A stretch of 64,000 nt of DNA from Enoplosus armatus (lineage: Eukaryota > Chordata > Actinopteri > Centrarchiformes > Enoplosidae), in the NCBI RefSeq assembly GCF_043641665.1, contig NC_092189.1, positions 13,794,833-13,858,832 on the forward strand, in the 5' to 3' direction. A model generated the notes under the pieces. That model was not told the DNA's origin. It saw only the letters and a program-made list of their open reading frames with translations, and ran no database searches. Positions 1 through 14,232 of the stretch are shown here, piece by piece. How positions within the stretch are numbered: the stretch's first letter is position 1; each line of letters opens with the position of its first letter. A program made the position numbers and the translations under genes.

Positions 1-3000
1 TCCAGCTTTGGTTTTACAGAAAAGGGTTCGGGTAAGGGCAGCCAGCAGGCCATCGGCGTTTATGGGAACGGCTTCAAGTCCGGCTCCATGCGTCTGGGCC
101 GCGATGCACTCATCTTCACCAAGAACGGCGGCTGCCAGACTGTGGGAATGCTGTCTCAGACCTACCTGGAAAACATCAAGGCCCAGGCTGTCATTGTCCC
201 CATTGTCCCCTTCAGCCAGCAAACCAATATCCTTCATGAAACAACAACAGGGCATGGGAAGAAAACTATAAGAAGATGTGTTCAACATCAGCGTCTCCTC
301 GTGATTTCTTGGTATAATTACTAGAAACCATCAAGAACATTATCATAAGGATCTACAGCATACAATTTGGATGTCACAGTGTGATTTACTTAAATGCAAA
401 TAGGGCGGCTAGATTGGAGGCATCACAGGAAGAGAGAGAGCTGAAGGTAAAAAAGGGCCATAAAACACGTTGTTCCCACTGATTGAGAGAAAATGTTTGT
501 CGCCTGTCAAGCTCCTTTATGTCCTGACCTTAACTCAGTGTCACAGTCTCTGGTGGTGACCGAGGACTCTGAGGCCAGCCTGGCAGCCATCCTCCAACAC
601 TCCATCATCACGTCCCATGAGCAGATACATGCACACTTTGACTCCATTCCCTCCAAGAAAGGCACCAAGATATTAATCTGGAACATCCGCGGGTTGGAAA
701 CATACATTTACTCCTGCTGAATTTAGGTTGAAAGTAATGCTGGTATGCAGATTTTGTTACCTTTGCACAGAGCCAGGCGAGCTGTTTCCCCCTGCTTCAA
801 GTCTTTATACTAAGCTAACCGTCTCCTGGCAGTAGCTTTATATTTACCTACATTCTCTCATCTAACTCTGGGCAACACAGCCAATAAGCATACATTCCTT
901 TAGTTTGAGTTTGTAGCTAGATGTGTTGAGGGAAGGTCATGTGAGACTGACAAACACACACTCAAACAGAGACAGGCAAATAAGCATGTACTCATATAGA
1001 TTTGTTTAATCATTCTTTTAGACAAATCCATGCAAAACAAGATTCACGTTCAAAGACAAATCCTCATATCGTCGTATGAAGGGCACAGAAAGTTTCAACT
1101 CAAAGATTTGAAATTCCTTTTCCTCGAGAGAAACAGTTCATGTTAAGGAGTTTCTCAGACTTCCTCTTTATGTTGGAGTCAAATACTAAGTACTGCACCT
1201 ATAAAGATTAGCCAGAGTGAAGAAAATCATGCTGATTGAACTCCAGTGTAAGGCAATGCACTCATATTGCTTTGGACATTGGGGCCCAGTAAATACATTC
1301 AAACCCCATTTGTGTAGCAGGTGAAGTGGAAGATCTGCCAGATCTTATTTTTGCTGCGATAAAAAAAGGTATAAATAAAAAATAAGATAAAAATAATAGA
1401 TAAAAAGTGTGTTATTGTCCGTTTTAACAACAACCCTGAAGGGCTAAAGACAGCAAGCCGGAGATCGACTTTGAGACCGATGTGAGTGACTTCCGTTTGC
1501 CGGATATTCAGATCGAGGAGCTGAAGAGGGGTCTGAGGAACAGTGGATCCCTGAGAGCCGAACAGAACATCCCAGACATTCACTACAGTCTCAGGGTGAG
1601 TGGAGAAGAAGAAGTATGTCATCTGTGTGATCACTACAAACAACTCGGACAGTGTTTAGTGTCTTAATAGAGTTTCAATCCACTAGATAAGAACAATTCT
1701 GTCATCAGCAGGTGGAGTTTGCCCAATTGCCATGGAATTAGTACATGTTCATATTTCCATTTCCGTTGGCTTTGGGATTGAAAGTTCATTCGTGACCATG
1801 GAAACAGCAGTTGACAAAACAATACTACCACAAGGTCCATTTAGTAGCTGCTCTGGAGCTTTCAATTGTATCTTCAGCAGATGGAGATGCATGAATTTCT
1901 CAAGAGGAGGTTGCCTCACTCCTTTATAGCTTCCATTTTGTTATACAGAAAGGGTAATTAATGTGATATAGTGTTTATTAAAAACACATTTTTGCTGCCC
2001 AATGAAAACTATGTATCTCCAAAATGTCTTCTGCTTCATGAGCTAAGAAATGTGACAATGCATTTTTCAGATATTAAAGTGGATTTTAAACAGTTTATTT
2101 ATCTTTATTTATCTTCCATAAAGGAACACTTAATCCTTCAATTTATCCAAAAAAGTCAAAATCACCTAAATGGAAGATATGATGCCTCATGCTTTACGTT
2201 GCACAGCGTCGATATTTGGGCACTTAGAGTCGTTCTGCATGATTTTAGGATTAATGATTAGGGTTAGAGTAGATTAGAGAGTAAGAGGTGTAGTGGTTGC
2301 GGTTTAGGTTTGGGTAAGCCCCTACAGTACATAGGAAATACCAGTCCCCATACAGGCCTGAGTGTGCATGTGTGTGTGCGCACTAGTTTCAAGCACGAAC
2401 CTGAGTACGTCTTCCCAACTCGAGATGTACTTGTGGTTTTGTAGTAACACTGCCCCAGTTTCATTTTAAAGCCACATTCAAATTGTAAGATTCATAATTA
2501 CATGTAGTTCATTAAGCGATTTAAAAACTTATAATGTACCTTAAGGCTAATATATGATAATAAAGAGTGTTAACAGATGGTGTCAGACCAAAAAAGAACA
2601 GTAGGTTTTAAAATTTGAAATGTCTTACTTTTTACACTCTCTCTGTGTTTCTCTGTTTGCCTCAGGCCTACCTCAGTATCTTGTATCTGAAGCCGCGGAC
2701 GCAGATTATACTGAGGGGGAAGAAGAATCTGGCCAAACTGGTGTCGAAGAGGCTGACACACATTGAGCATGATGTATACAAACCCCACTTCAGTGTATCC
2801 CTACTCTGTATTCAGATGCAAACAGGAAGTGGGAAGTTGGTTGCCTTTGAAGATGAATCAGGCGGTGTTGCTTTTGCTGGGATCTGACAAGGCAAAAATA
2901 TCTGTGGTATTTAACAGATGTTTGAGGAGGGAAAATGAAAACAAGCCTCACTGCTCCAATTCATGTTGTTTTCATATCTGTTAAGAACGCGTTATAGTTT

Positions 3001-3707
3001 CACATTTATAGTTCTTGTTGTCGTCTCGTCTCCTCTCAAGAACTGTAAATGGAGAGTTTTGGGAACTGTGAATTTGCTGTCTACTGTTTAGGTTTGGCAT
3101 GGCACGTTGCACAATACAAGACTGAAAGTTCTTGACGTAAGTGAGGCATTTACATGAATCTTTTCTACACGATTATATTATTTTGATTATAGTTTCAATA
3201 ATTGCAGGACATATTTGTTCACATGAATATTCCTTTAATTAGTATCAACCGTAAAACGCAAATTATAGCTTCTGTTCACCACTGATATCTTGAGCTTGCA
3301 AAATGTTTACATCACCTGATGTTCTGCAACCTTCCGATGTCCCGTGCTGTTAACCTTGACTGCTGTCTGTCAGAAAGAGAAGGTGAAGGTGACCTTTGGG
3401 CTGAACCCAAAAAACAAAGACCACTACGGCATCATGATGTACCACAGGAACCGACTCATTAAAGCCTACGAGAAAGTGGGCTGCCAGCTGAAGGTAGAGG
3501 AAAAGGATTTTGCTGTATGTCTTCATGCATGACGAGCGCACTGTTCTCCTCTGACTGTAGTATTAATGGAAGCTTAAATCTCACTTCCCAACATCCTGCA
3601 GACTTCAGGTCAGAGGGCAGGAGTCGGGGTCATCGGTATCATCGAGTGCAACTTTCTCAAACCTGCTCACAACAAGCAAGACTTTGAATACACCAAAGAA
3701 TACAGGT

Positions 3708-3744
<37 letters not shown>

Positions 3745-5292
3745 CAAACAAAATCAGACACACACAAGACATTTTTGGGCTAACGTGAGCTACAAAGTTA
3801 ATCAGCTACTTGATGATTGACATGCAGCAGATGTATTTATGAGCAAACATAGCACCAATGACTCATGCAGCTCTTCCTGGAGGTGCTTTCAATTGCCACA
3901 CGAAATATTTGTCATGAAATATATTTGCCTAACATACTGATACTTGAACTGTTGTGTTTATGATATTAGGAAGAACAGTTAAAGCAACTCGCTGTCTTTT
4001 CCTTTCATTCCTTTTCCCAAGACTCACCCTCGGTGCTTTGGGCCTAAAACTCAACGACTACTGGAAAGAGGTGACCGAGAAGAAGGCCAGAGAGCGAGAG
4101 TTTCAGGCTCTAGAGAGAGATGAAGATGAAGACAAGCATGACCTTGTCAAGTGAGTGTCAAAGTGACTTCATAATACATGTAAGGTGCTTATAATCAAAT
4201 GTTTTGTTATTATTATTATTATTATAAGTGTGAAAAACAAGTTAATCTGGTCAATCTGATTCTAATCTGTATACCAAAACTGTCAAAACCACTGGGAGAG
4301 TGAAAACAACTGGTCCGTGTTCTACAAGCCTTTTATAGAATGAAATAAAATGACAGTAAAACTCCAGGACGATGCGGGTCAGTTGATCACCCTCTCATGT
4401 AGGATCTTGTCAGTTCAATCGAAAGTGAAAATAGGTCATTTCTCCCCAAAGCTTGAAACCAGAGAAGAACGCTGCTTCTGGAGCTGCTCTCTTGACTGTG
4501 GCAAAGAGGAGAAAACATGCTGAGGCACGAGCCTTTATAGCCAATTGAGTTTTATTCATACGGTGTACTGAACAAGAAAATGTTTCTGTCTTCTATGTAA
4601 CTTTTTGAGCGACACGTTCATGTAAAATAATTCTTTTTGGTGAATGGACTTCCCCTCTAATGCCAGCTGACAGTTCTCACACATGCATGTCCATATTTAC
4701 AGGGCTCCCGTGTGGTTACAGTGTGAAGATTGCCTGAAGTGGCGAAGCGTCCCTGGAAGTCATTACAACGAGGTTCCTGAAAGCTGGAACTGCAGCCAGA
4801 ACCCCAATCCACGTTACCGGTGTGTATTTCTAATTATTTCTGTCCTGCATTATTTTCTTGAATAACAGGCACAATCAGAAATTGGCATTTACCAGGCAGG
4901 AAGGGTCTAATGAAAGACACTATTGAGTTGTATTGTGGGAAATGTAGGATAGGGCGTTTTGTGGCTCTTGACCCATGCTAGGGACTAAAAGTAAGGATAT
5001 CCCGTCTTCTGCTGCATCGATTTTCAACCATTCCTTTTTTAATTTGTATCTTGTAAGTCCCCCAACTTTATGAAAGTGCAGCACTAAATTACTGGAGTGA
5101 CTCTTTAAATAGTCAACTGTTGGAGCGCCTCCTGTGGCTAAGGGGTTAAGAACATGAGCCATAACTTTGAGTCCGGCTGAGGACCTTTATTGTACCTTGT
5201 TTTCTGTCTATAATAAAGGCTTAAAATGCCTCCCTTCTAGTGAGGCTCAAGTCATCTACATGTGCCTTGACAGACAGAGGAGGACAGAGGAG

Positions 5293-5348
<56 letters not shown>

Positions 5349-8300
5349 GGCTGTAACAGGAAGGCCCTGAGGCTAACTTTAGCAGTAGTTGAGTTGCTAA
5401 GCCAGGTCTCTTTGTTTTTCAGAAGCTGCTCCTCACCAGAGGAAGCAGAAGACAGCGAGGAGCTGTTAACACCCAGCTACCAGAAAACCCACAAGAAGCA
5501 GTAAATCTCATTTCTCTGACCTCTCAAACTCTCAAACTCTGTCTTTGTGTGCGGGAATGTGTAAATGGACAGGCATTTCACACTGCTGCCCTTCCTGCAT
5601 GTATGTGTGTGTGGGTTCATGTGCCATTTTGTAGTTTCCATCTATCAGTTTCATGCTCCTATTTCCGGTTGTTGTCCACGTGACTGTGTGTTTCGGTCTG
5701 ACAAGCAGAGAAAAGTGTAGTTTTGCTGTACTCTGCCTGGCAATGACACAGAGGGACTGAAATGAGTCAGTCACTTCTTCAAAACATGGTCACATGTTAT
5801 TCATAAGAATACTGTTTTTGTTCGTTGTCAATTTTATACCAAAAACCTTTTAAACAACTAATATAAAAATTACTTTGTGAATTATTGGAAGTTAAGGGCT
5901 TGTTAGTGGCTGGAATCAAAGCTAATTAGCTAATTAGCTTAGATAGCTACTGTTTATCTGGCTGAAGTTAGCTAGATAGATAGGTTGCAAGATAATAAAG
6001 TACAGACGAACTTACAAGCTGAATTCCAGGTTAATAAAATGTTAAAAATATAAGGTTCATAAAACTAGGTATGTAACCAGAACTGTATGAGTAAATGAGT
6101 AAAACTGACTGAGTGAGAGAGGTTTAATTTAATCTCTTTAATCATTAATCTCTGTTTTTTTCACACAGAGAGCATCCCAAAAGCAGAAAACGAGAGAAGT
6201 CATTGGAGGTTTGTGAAAAGTTAGAAACTTTCCTCTTGATGAAGGTACCACTGCACTGTTTTGCTGTACCACCTCTGGATTTATGGTGTGTACTGTAAGT
6301 GCGCTTGGTTGTTTGTGTTGCAGGTGTGTGCGTTCCAGGACCAAGTGGCTAAACGTCAAGTCCTCTCGCGCAGTTCATCAGAGCCGAGCCAGCCCACCTT
6401 CCAGTCCACACACACACCTGATCACATAAGAACAGCAGAGGAAAACACGCTGGAAGATGAGACAGCTGGTGACCTGGCAGATTACTACACACACACAAAT
6501 GACGATGCACAGACACAAAGTGCAGTCGCAGCTGAAGTCACGCACACAAAACAGAAGCTCGTTGGAAGAGACACAGTCATTAAAGACACAGAAGGACAGG
6601 TGCATGTGGAGAACGAGACTCATGATCTCCAGCCTGAAGAGAAAGAGAGAGACAAGAAGAAGGACTCAGACATGGAGCCGATGGAGAGAGAAGAGGAGTG
6701 TATAGAAACATTCAGGTGCAGTATGTTGCATGCGTGTTGTATGCAAGTTTGTTAATTCATATGAGTTCCTGATGAAAAACTTGCAGAGAAAAAGTTGCGT
6801 TGTCTGTGTGTTTTAATGCAGTCGGGAGTTAAGTCAGATATAGGACACTCCAAAATTTGAGGTTGATTGTTGCTGTCAGTTTTCTACCATATTTCCTTTG
6901 AACTATGCCTTCGACTTTGGTTATTATTAGTCTTCTGGGTGTGTTTTTTGAGAACACTGTTATGAAGGCATTGCTTTTTGGCTGCTGACTCTCAAATCTG
7001 ATGTAAAAGTGTCCATGTACAACAACAACTATTGCCCAGAGCATCAGTTCTCCCTCAGACCAGAATGCAAATGCATTGCCAGTGATTTTTTATTTTAAAA
7101 AGTAAATATAATAAAGGGTCAGTACGGCGTGGATGAGGTGCCATCTTCGCATCATTTTCAGCCAGAAAACCCCTGACGCTAACATGGAGAATTGTCAGAA
7201 CTGTCTTTGTTTCCAGCTGTATTATCACACAATAATAACGTAAAACCATGAAATGCTTAGTGTTACGAATGATCTGTCTCAAGGATGTCTGCAAGTTCAT
7301 TTTCACTGACTAGCTTTTGTTCTCTGCAGCCTCAAAATGAAAGCAGGATCATTATTTTACTCTGCGAAAAAGAAGCCATGTCTCTGGGAGAAGCCCGACT
7401 CAGTAAATATGGCAGAGGAGATGAATCCTGAGAAACAAACAAAGATACCCGACACACCGTCCTTGGAGAAGACCAAGCAGGACAGCAGCAGCCGAGTAGA
7501 GAGACCAGGTGACGCGGCACAGAGAACACCCACCGCCCTCACCTGGACCCACTTATTTCCCTCCACCCAGACTGTGATGGTGTCTCCGCTGAGTCGAACA
7601 GAAGGGCCACGGAGCCGAACGCTGCCTCCAGAAGGGAGCAACCGGGAGGCTAACGTGCAGAAGCTGGCTGGGTTGGAGAAAGAGGCCCAGAGGCTACGGA
7701 GGCTTCTAGGTCTGGAAATCTCAAAGACTTCTCAAGGCACAATGACCGCTGCTGATAGCAGCACTGAAAAGCCAAAAGGAGGGCTGGAGACGCTGCCACC
7801 CACAGCCAGCAGAGAGGTCGGCTGCCAGACGGACGTGGACGAGGTCAGCAGAGTTTATACCCGATATTTTAGACTCATTATGATGACGATAAATCACAAA
7901 ACTCAATGGACATTGTAAATGAAATCTTATTCTCTCTGTGCGAGGCAGTTTAGTCACTCATGAATTGAGGAAAGGAAGGAAAGGAGACAATATTTCTGCA
8001 GCATTTATTTGCTTAAAATTTGCTTAACAGGCAAATATATTTGCTACAATATGGAGTTCCTAAACTCATCAGGTGCTCATATCATTTCACTGTAAGGAAG
8101 ATTATCCTGACTTTAACTGTTAAAATATAGCCCAAGTAATCAGATATATGACTGCCACTAAAAACCTGTGGTGTAATTATTTAGAAAAGATGGTAACAGA
8201 GGTCAGACTGTCCTGTTAGGTGTATTAAAATCAGGGCTGAACCAGGCTTTAAATGCTTTATTATCTCCATTACAAGTTGTGCAAGGGTCAGTGTCCTGGC

Positions 8301-9351
8301 AATAGTCATGTGACCAAAACAACACATGAGCAATATGAGCACAGTGCTTTATAAAGAAAAAGAACTGCTACGGTGACATGAAATGCTTGTTCATCTAAAT
8401 CTGCTCAGACTCGTTACTGTAAACAAATAAAGATCTAACAGCAAACTAATCTTCTACTGTCCTTCGTCTGCATCAGAGCTCCTCTTCTTCCAGCAGCCAG
8501 GCCCAGGCTCCGGGACCTCAGGGGGAGGTGGTCCAGGATCAGAGAGCCGCACGTGGGCCGAAGGAGCAGCCTGAGCAGAACAGACCCAGGAAGGAGAAAA
8601 CAGAAGCTCAGAGCAGGATGAGAGTCGGTGACAGCGAGGCCTGTGAAGACAGCAGGTGTGTACATGTTGCATTCTTTTAAACAGTTTTTACTTTTTTATT
8701 GCATTTTTGTATTTGGCTCGTGCTGGACGACACCTGAGTGAGTTTACTGCTCAGAAATGAGGTGCTCAATCGTAGCTTTAATCATGAGTCTGAATCTGGG
8801 TAGTGGATAGCAGTGAAAATAAATTTCAACACAAGTACACATGAACATGAAAATTAAACGTCAGCCCAGATTGTGGTTTGTTTCAAGCATGACAAACTGC
8901 TGTCTTTCAGATATTAACATCTGTATCTATACACCTACAGTATAAAGTCTTGTAGTCTTTTCTTGTAGCTGGCAGGATTATTTTAGTATGAATGTCAGCT
9001 GCTACCTTTACCAGCGCTCTACTGTGTTTTTCTACTCTCACTTCTCCAAAAACATTTAGTCGTGTCCTTTTTTTTTACACTTATTTGGACATCCTTGTTC
9101 TCCTTTTTTACCGACGAGTGAATGAAATGTGAATTTTATCCATGAGAAACTGAGGTGTTTAAACTCTTTAATGACGAAGCTGTTCCCCGAGCAGATCGGC
9201 TCAGGAGAATCTGCATGGCATCCGTAACAACGTGGTGGTACTTCTCACGGCCCTCCTGCCCCAGCTGGACCTGGCTGGCATCAGTCTGGAGACCACCGAC
9301 GTAGACAACATCCTGCAGCAGATCGTAGAGGTCAACTCACTGAAGCTATGA
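1..9351 (+). CDS. morc3: MORC family CW-type zinc finger protein (MORC3/MORC4 type), 5'-truncated by window
   Basis: Nuclear GHKL-type ATPase with a CW histone-reader finger; MORC3 forms nuclear bodies and binds H3K4-methylated chromatin. Fourteen exons read in one frame for 824 residues: 1-226, 545-692, 1454-1595, 2666-2794, 3374-3493, 3602-3705, 4022-4150, 4703-4819, 5423-5500, 6169-6208, 6324-6715, 7330-7843, 8477-8655, 9195-9351 (stop TGA). The window opens inside the ATPase domain; the GHKL glycine motif YGNGFKSGS is at residues 20-28. An S5-like transducer region follows, then the CW finger ([11 protein letters not shown] ... W ... C, residues 335-375), a low-complexity Ser/Glu-rich linker, a short coiled coil near 645-670 and a conserved C-terminal helical tail ([11 protein letters not shown]). 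The text is mixed: [22 protein letters not shown] is MORC3-like in pieces, while [11 protein letters not shown] and the tail are closer to MORC4. Teleosts carry morc3a and morc3b; which copy this is cannot be settled here. The first intron appears to be U12-type. The N-terminus and promoter lie outside the window. Confidence 0.92.
227..544 (+). other. U12-type AT-AC intron in the morc gene
   Basis: No GT donor fits the end of the first exon. The intron begins ATATCCTT at 227-234, the minor-spliceosome AT-AC donor consensus. It ends CAC at 542-544, with a branch-site match CCTTAACT at 528-535 whose branch adenosine (533) lies 11 nt from the 3' end. Joining 226 to 545 keeps the frame (ACC, A|AG, TCT) and gives [16 protein letters not shown], which continues the MORC family alignment without a gap. 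Confidence 0.85.
764..915 (-). repeat. Dispersed teleost repeat, family A (copy 1)
   Basis: Shares the landmarks AGCCAGGC-AGCTGTTTCCC, a CTAAGCTAA core and TCTCATCTAACTCTGG with a same-orientation copy near 37030-37210. The reverse complement of its core occurs near 19020-19100. It lies in morc intron 2. I recognise the AGCTTAGCTTAGCA-AAAGACTGGAA core as very common in percomorph genomes, but no database was searched. Confidence 0.6.
3712..3740. repeat. (CA)n microsatellite
   Basis: About 14 uninterrupted CA units begin 7 bases after the donor of the exon ending at 3705 (intron of the morc gene). Confidence 0.95.
5295..5346. repeat. (TG)n microsatellite
   Basis: About 26 uninterrupted TG units in a morc intron, roughly 75 nt upstream of the acceptor of the exon starting at 5423. 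Apparent open frames over it (poly Cys-Val) are artefacts. Confidence 0.95.
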
Positions 9352-11220
9352 CCAGCACTGTTAGAAAACCCAGCAGATGTCTGATCGATATGCTTTTCTT
9401 ATATTCTCATGCAGAGCTTGGGTTGATAAAACTACGTCTGATATAATTATATTTTAATACTCTCTTGGAAAGTAATGTCATTCTCACATTATTCTTCTAT
9501 TACTGGTGGTGCTTGTGGGCAGACTCTATTATATAATATTTTTATGTCCTTATGTTCATCGTTTGCTGGTTATAGTAACACAGAGTGCCTCAAATTACAT
9601 TTTAGATGTTGTGATATTAGTATACAATGCTAAGAGTGAATTCTTGTTATATACAAACATGTCAGAAAAGTACTATTTTGCATTGAACAAAGAAAACAAT
9701 AGTTAAACTTAACCGGAAAAAAAGGCCATTTTTCAAAGTCTTAGTGCCAAGCTTTCATTGGCTGCACACACTTATTGCTCGTTCGTGGCAGTTTTTTTGT
9801 CACATCATCATGAATACAATGTGTCTGTTGCTCTTCTGTCTTAAGAAACTTTGTTGTGAGCCTGCCTGCCCCATTGCTGCATGCATATGAGCCTCTTAAT
9901 CTGAAATTGTCTCTTCATTTGAAAAAAAGTGTAATGTATTTGTTTGGCTTCTGTTTTATTGACTATTTAAACTAGTTTTATACCCGTGGCATCCGAAAGA
10001 ATACTTGTGTCTAGGTTTGTCTTGACTTTTTACGTTTGCATTAAAATACTGAAACCGTTTGTCGTACACTGCCTCTTCATTTTCAGAGGGTTAAGCAACA
10101 CTGTGCTCTTCATCAGTGCAATCAGAGATGCTGAAGTTCTGCAGTACTTGTCATTTCCCACAAGGTGGCAGTGAAGCCTAGTGATGAAAATATGCTTCTC
10201 TCACGTGCCCACATTCTAGGAAATCATTTCATTTGACCATTTTTGGACAAACATTTTCTCCAGCAACTCTTACCCAGAGCATCAGTTAGTTGAATCCTAA
10301 ATCTTTTTGTGCAATTTGTTCAATGTGATGTGTGTGTTATTATATTCTAGTACAGTTATGTATTACAACATTAACAGCACACCACACAATCAGCCAAAAG
10401 CTCTGTAAATGTGTCATATTTCATTGAATCATAGTTACAGTTTGGACCAAAGCCTACAAGTTGTTAATATAATAATTATACATACATATTTTACTTGTGA
10501 AGCAGACAGCAGTGTGTTTTACCATCAATCTCTCTGTATCTAGACAAACTGCTTCCAAATAAGCCTCACTTTTTTAAGGTTTATACATTGTGACTAATGA
10601 CTTTATTAATATTTGTTTAATAATTTACAGTTTTATAGATAAGTTATAACCCATTAATAACAATCCTTTGGTTGGTGTCTTCTGCTTTTTAATAATGCAG
10701 TTATAAATGTGTTTCTCACTTTCCAATAAGTGATCTAGTGTGCAGTTTTAAATGTTTAAATCTCTAAATGTAAATTAAGTTGTTCATAAAGGGATTTGCT
10801 GCTGGAGCAGGATCAACACCAGACAGAGGAATATTTCACAACCTGGCAACCCAAAATGTGTTGTTATTAATGGCTTATAACAACCTATGAAGCATTAGTA
10901 AATGATTAAGTTACATTTATGAAGTTAGGCGACAACAAACGAAGCCTTCACAACGGGTGCCTTATTAAAAGAGTTGCCACTGTTTTATTTGTGTGTTGTG
11001 TGTATTTCATGAGTGTGTCCAAGACAAATGTATCATCTGATCTTATCGTAGCAGAGCGCGCGCCATCTCACCCACACAGCCTCTAACCACCACGCGCCCC
11101 TGTTATACTTGTCCTCTCTCCACCCCCTCCCTTTAAATATTTCAGCCCACGGGAGGAGCAGCAGAGCCGGGGCAGTGTTTGACCCGGGACACGCTGGAGC
11201 TGACAGGTGCGCACACCGCG
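9352..11220. other. Intergenic: morc 3' UTR and f8 5' flank
   Basis: Holds the presumed morc 3' UTR, which may end after an ATTAAA hexamer at 10040-10045 (weak evidence), and then AT-rich sequence with no coding signal. From about 11040 the sequence turns GC/CpG-rich into f8 exon 1. Short open frames here have no recognisable similarity. Confidence 0.6.
11132..11139 (+). promoter_or_regulatory. Possible TATA-like element of f8
   Basis: TTTAAATA sits 89 nt upstream of the f8 start codon in an otherwise GC-rich stretch. If functional it would place transcription start near 11160 and give a 5' UTR of about 60 nt. This is motif and position only. Confidence 0.3.
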
Positions 11221-14200
11221 ATGAGAGCGACACTTGTGCTGCTGCTGCTGCCGCCGCTGCTGCTCTGCTCCTCCGGCGAACAAGAGCCGCGACCTGCCGC
11301 CGCTGTGAGAGAGTATCATGTAGCAGCTGTGGAAATCGGTTGGGACTATATTTACCTGGACGATGTTGACCCAGCGTCCGACCAAAGGTGAATATTTCTT
11401 TGTTTAATTTAAGGCAGCACACTCTGATATGTCATTTAGACCTCAAAGCCAGTTTCCAAAGACTGGTTTTATGACAAATCAGGGGAATGTATAGAAACTT
11501 AAAATGATTACATATTTAAAATTAATCAAGATGGGTAAGATTGATGAAGAGTGTTTCTTGGCAGTTTTCTTATTATTTGACTGGTTTGGTTTCATTAATG
11601 ATCTACATTTTTGGGGGTTTTCAGGAGATTCAAAGATATTCCACAAAAATACATCAAGGCAGTTTACAGGGAGTACACAGACTCCACATACACTGTCCCC
11701 AAGCCAAGGCCAGCATGGACAGGTAGGTCTCCTCTTTCGACATTGATCAAGTTTGTGTCATTATGTCACGTTGTTAATAATGGTTAATGCCCCACTGTTA
11801 ATGCCGGAGGACAATCCAATCAGTCCAAAAGCAAAAGAATGACTGGAACCTGCGATGTCAAGTTAAAGGTCAAATTTCCAGTTGTTTTAAAGTCAAGACA
11901 GTGATTTGAGGACCGATGTTGTTGACTTTTCAACACAAATAACAAAACTTTATAGTTCTGTCTGATTTGTTTTAAATTAGTTGGTCATATATACGACTTG
12001 TTTAAGAGCATTGTGTCTTCTGGTTGCAGGTATTCAGGGCCCGGTGATCATTGCCCAGGCTGGTGACAGGGTGGTGGTCCACTTCAAAAACCTGGCCTCT
12101 CAGCCCTACAGCATCAGCCCAGTGGGGATCACCTACTGGAAACAGTCTGAAGGTGGTGAACTGAGCTACTGAACTGCTGCACTTTGTCACAAACTGAACA
12201 TTAGTCAGCAGCATCCTGTTCTTCTTCTTCATTTTTTGACTCATAATCACTTTTTGAAGTGAAGTCATTGTAGATGAGTCAATGGCAGAAACCAATCCTA
12301 CTTTAACAGCATTAAGGAGACTTCCAAATCTGATCCTCTTACCCACATGCTTTTTTTTTTTTTTTTTGCTGCAGCCTGAAATAATTATGGGGCCAAAAAA
12401 AGAGAAAAGGCAAGGATGTAAATGTAAAATGTCCACTAACAGACTCATATCAAAACAAACAGTTTGATTAAGAGATTTAAAAAAAAGTGCAAATTTTATC
12501 AGAATCTTCAAGAAAAAAAGTTGCCTCCTTCTTCTTTAGAACTTACAGCGAGCAACGGTTATCATTATCTCGTGTGTGCAGATTTTGAGCAGCATATCAG
12601 AGCCAAGCTATAGTCCTAGTTGAATACCCCTGATCTGAGAAGCTTTTGGAGGTTAATAGCCTTCACAGAAGGTGTTGGCATGTCTCCTAATGCTGCTGTA
12701 GATCCAAAGCAGTCAGTTCCTGTAAACCCCAGGGTAGATTCATCATAATCTGAAAAGCTGCACCTGTCAAGTCCAGGAATGTGTAGTATTAAAGGTGAAG
12801 AGAAAGGTTGCTGCCTGTGGGTGTGATATAAGTCATCACTGCACATTATCATGAGTCTGTGTTTCCCCCTGGATGTGTTTTACAACAGCTGTGGTCTTAC
12901 TTTCACCTTTATTCCTGGTTTCATTGTGTTTCCTGCGATGTCACTAGAGGACTATATATCTTTTAAATTATCATTACTGTGCTTATTTTTCCGAAGGAAG
13001 ATTAGACCAAACTACATGCATTCTTGTGATGCCAGTTTTCCTCTACTGCTGAATGAATATAGAGGAGTCATGCTGCGTCTTTTCTTTTCAGGAGCCGGGT
13101 ATGATGACTCCACAGCTGGGCAGGAGAAGGATGATGATGCCGTCTCTCCTGGAGGATACTATGAGTATGTGTGGGACATCAACCCTAAAGACGGTCCCAC
13201 CATCAGTGACCCCGAGTGCCTCACCTACTCCTACTCATCCCAGGTGGACACAGTCCGAGATGTAAACTCAGGACTCATCGGTGCCCTGCTCATCTGCAAA
13301 TCAAGTCAGTGTGTGGTAGGGCGAAGGGCACCTGTGACTTGTTGTTGTCTTGCACATACACAGACGCAGCATCTAATTTCACCTACAAACATACAATATG
13401 TCTTATCAGTATTGTGTCTTTGTATAATTTATTCTTATTCAAAGATCATACCCTCTCACTACCCATAAACACATACAGGTACACAGGAACACAAAATGGA
13501 GTTGAAGTTGTGCAAACATTTAGAGATGGCTAGAAGATGAAATGATCCCATTGGTTAAATTAAACCTTCATTAAATCAGTTTTTTTCTGGTGACGTTAGA
13601 CTTAATTAGAGTGAACGAGGCAATGACAAAAAGAAGAGGTGGTAAATTATATGAAATTTTACTAGCCTAGCTGTCAGACTAGCCAAATGACCTTATTGTT
13701 ACAGCTAAGATATGCAGAGTAGTGTTGTCCAACATCATGAAATGCATTAATTCTAGTTTCAAAATTCTCTTTGGCTCTGTCCATTGAGGTTCACGTCCCA
13801 TCCCTAAAGCCACGCTAGCAGCACTGGATAGAGAAACTAGTACTGAACGTAGGTAAATAATATTAGACAAAAACGTTGCAAGCATGTTATCACATCTCGC
13901 ATCACGTCTTGTGTGTGTGTGTGTGTTTCCCCAGGCGCCTTCACAGATGATGGCCAGAGGAGAAATCCAGCGTTTGTCCTGCTGTTTGCAGTGTTTGATG
14001 AGACCAAGAGCTGGTATGGACAGATAGGAGAGAGGAAGAGTAGAGAGAAGTTCAAGAGGAGCAAGGACAGGAAGGAATACCACACCATCAATGGATATAT
14101 CAACTCTACGTTACCCGGTAATGAACCAGACTGGCTGTAGACATGGAGTTTGTTCCATGAAGTCGTGTTGTAATGTTAAGTGTTGCAGTGCTGCCCTGTA

Positions 14201-14232
14201 TGTGGTCCAGGACAGGAATTTGACCTCGTTTT

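Noticed and set aside
5167..5504. Open frames rich in Cys-Val over the TG repeat
   Set aside because: Translations of a microsatellite; the real exon is 5423-5500 in the morc frame.
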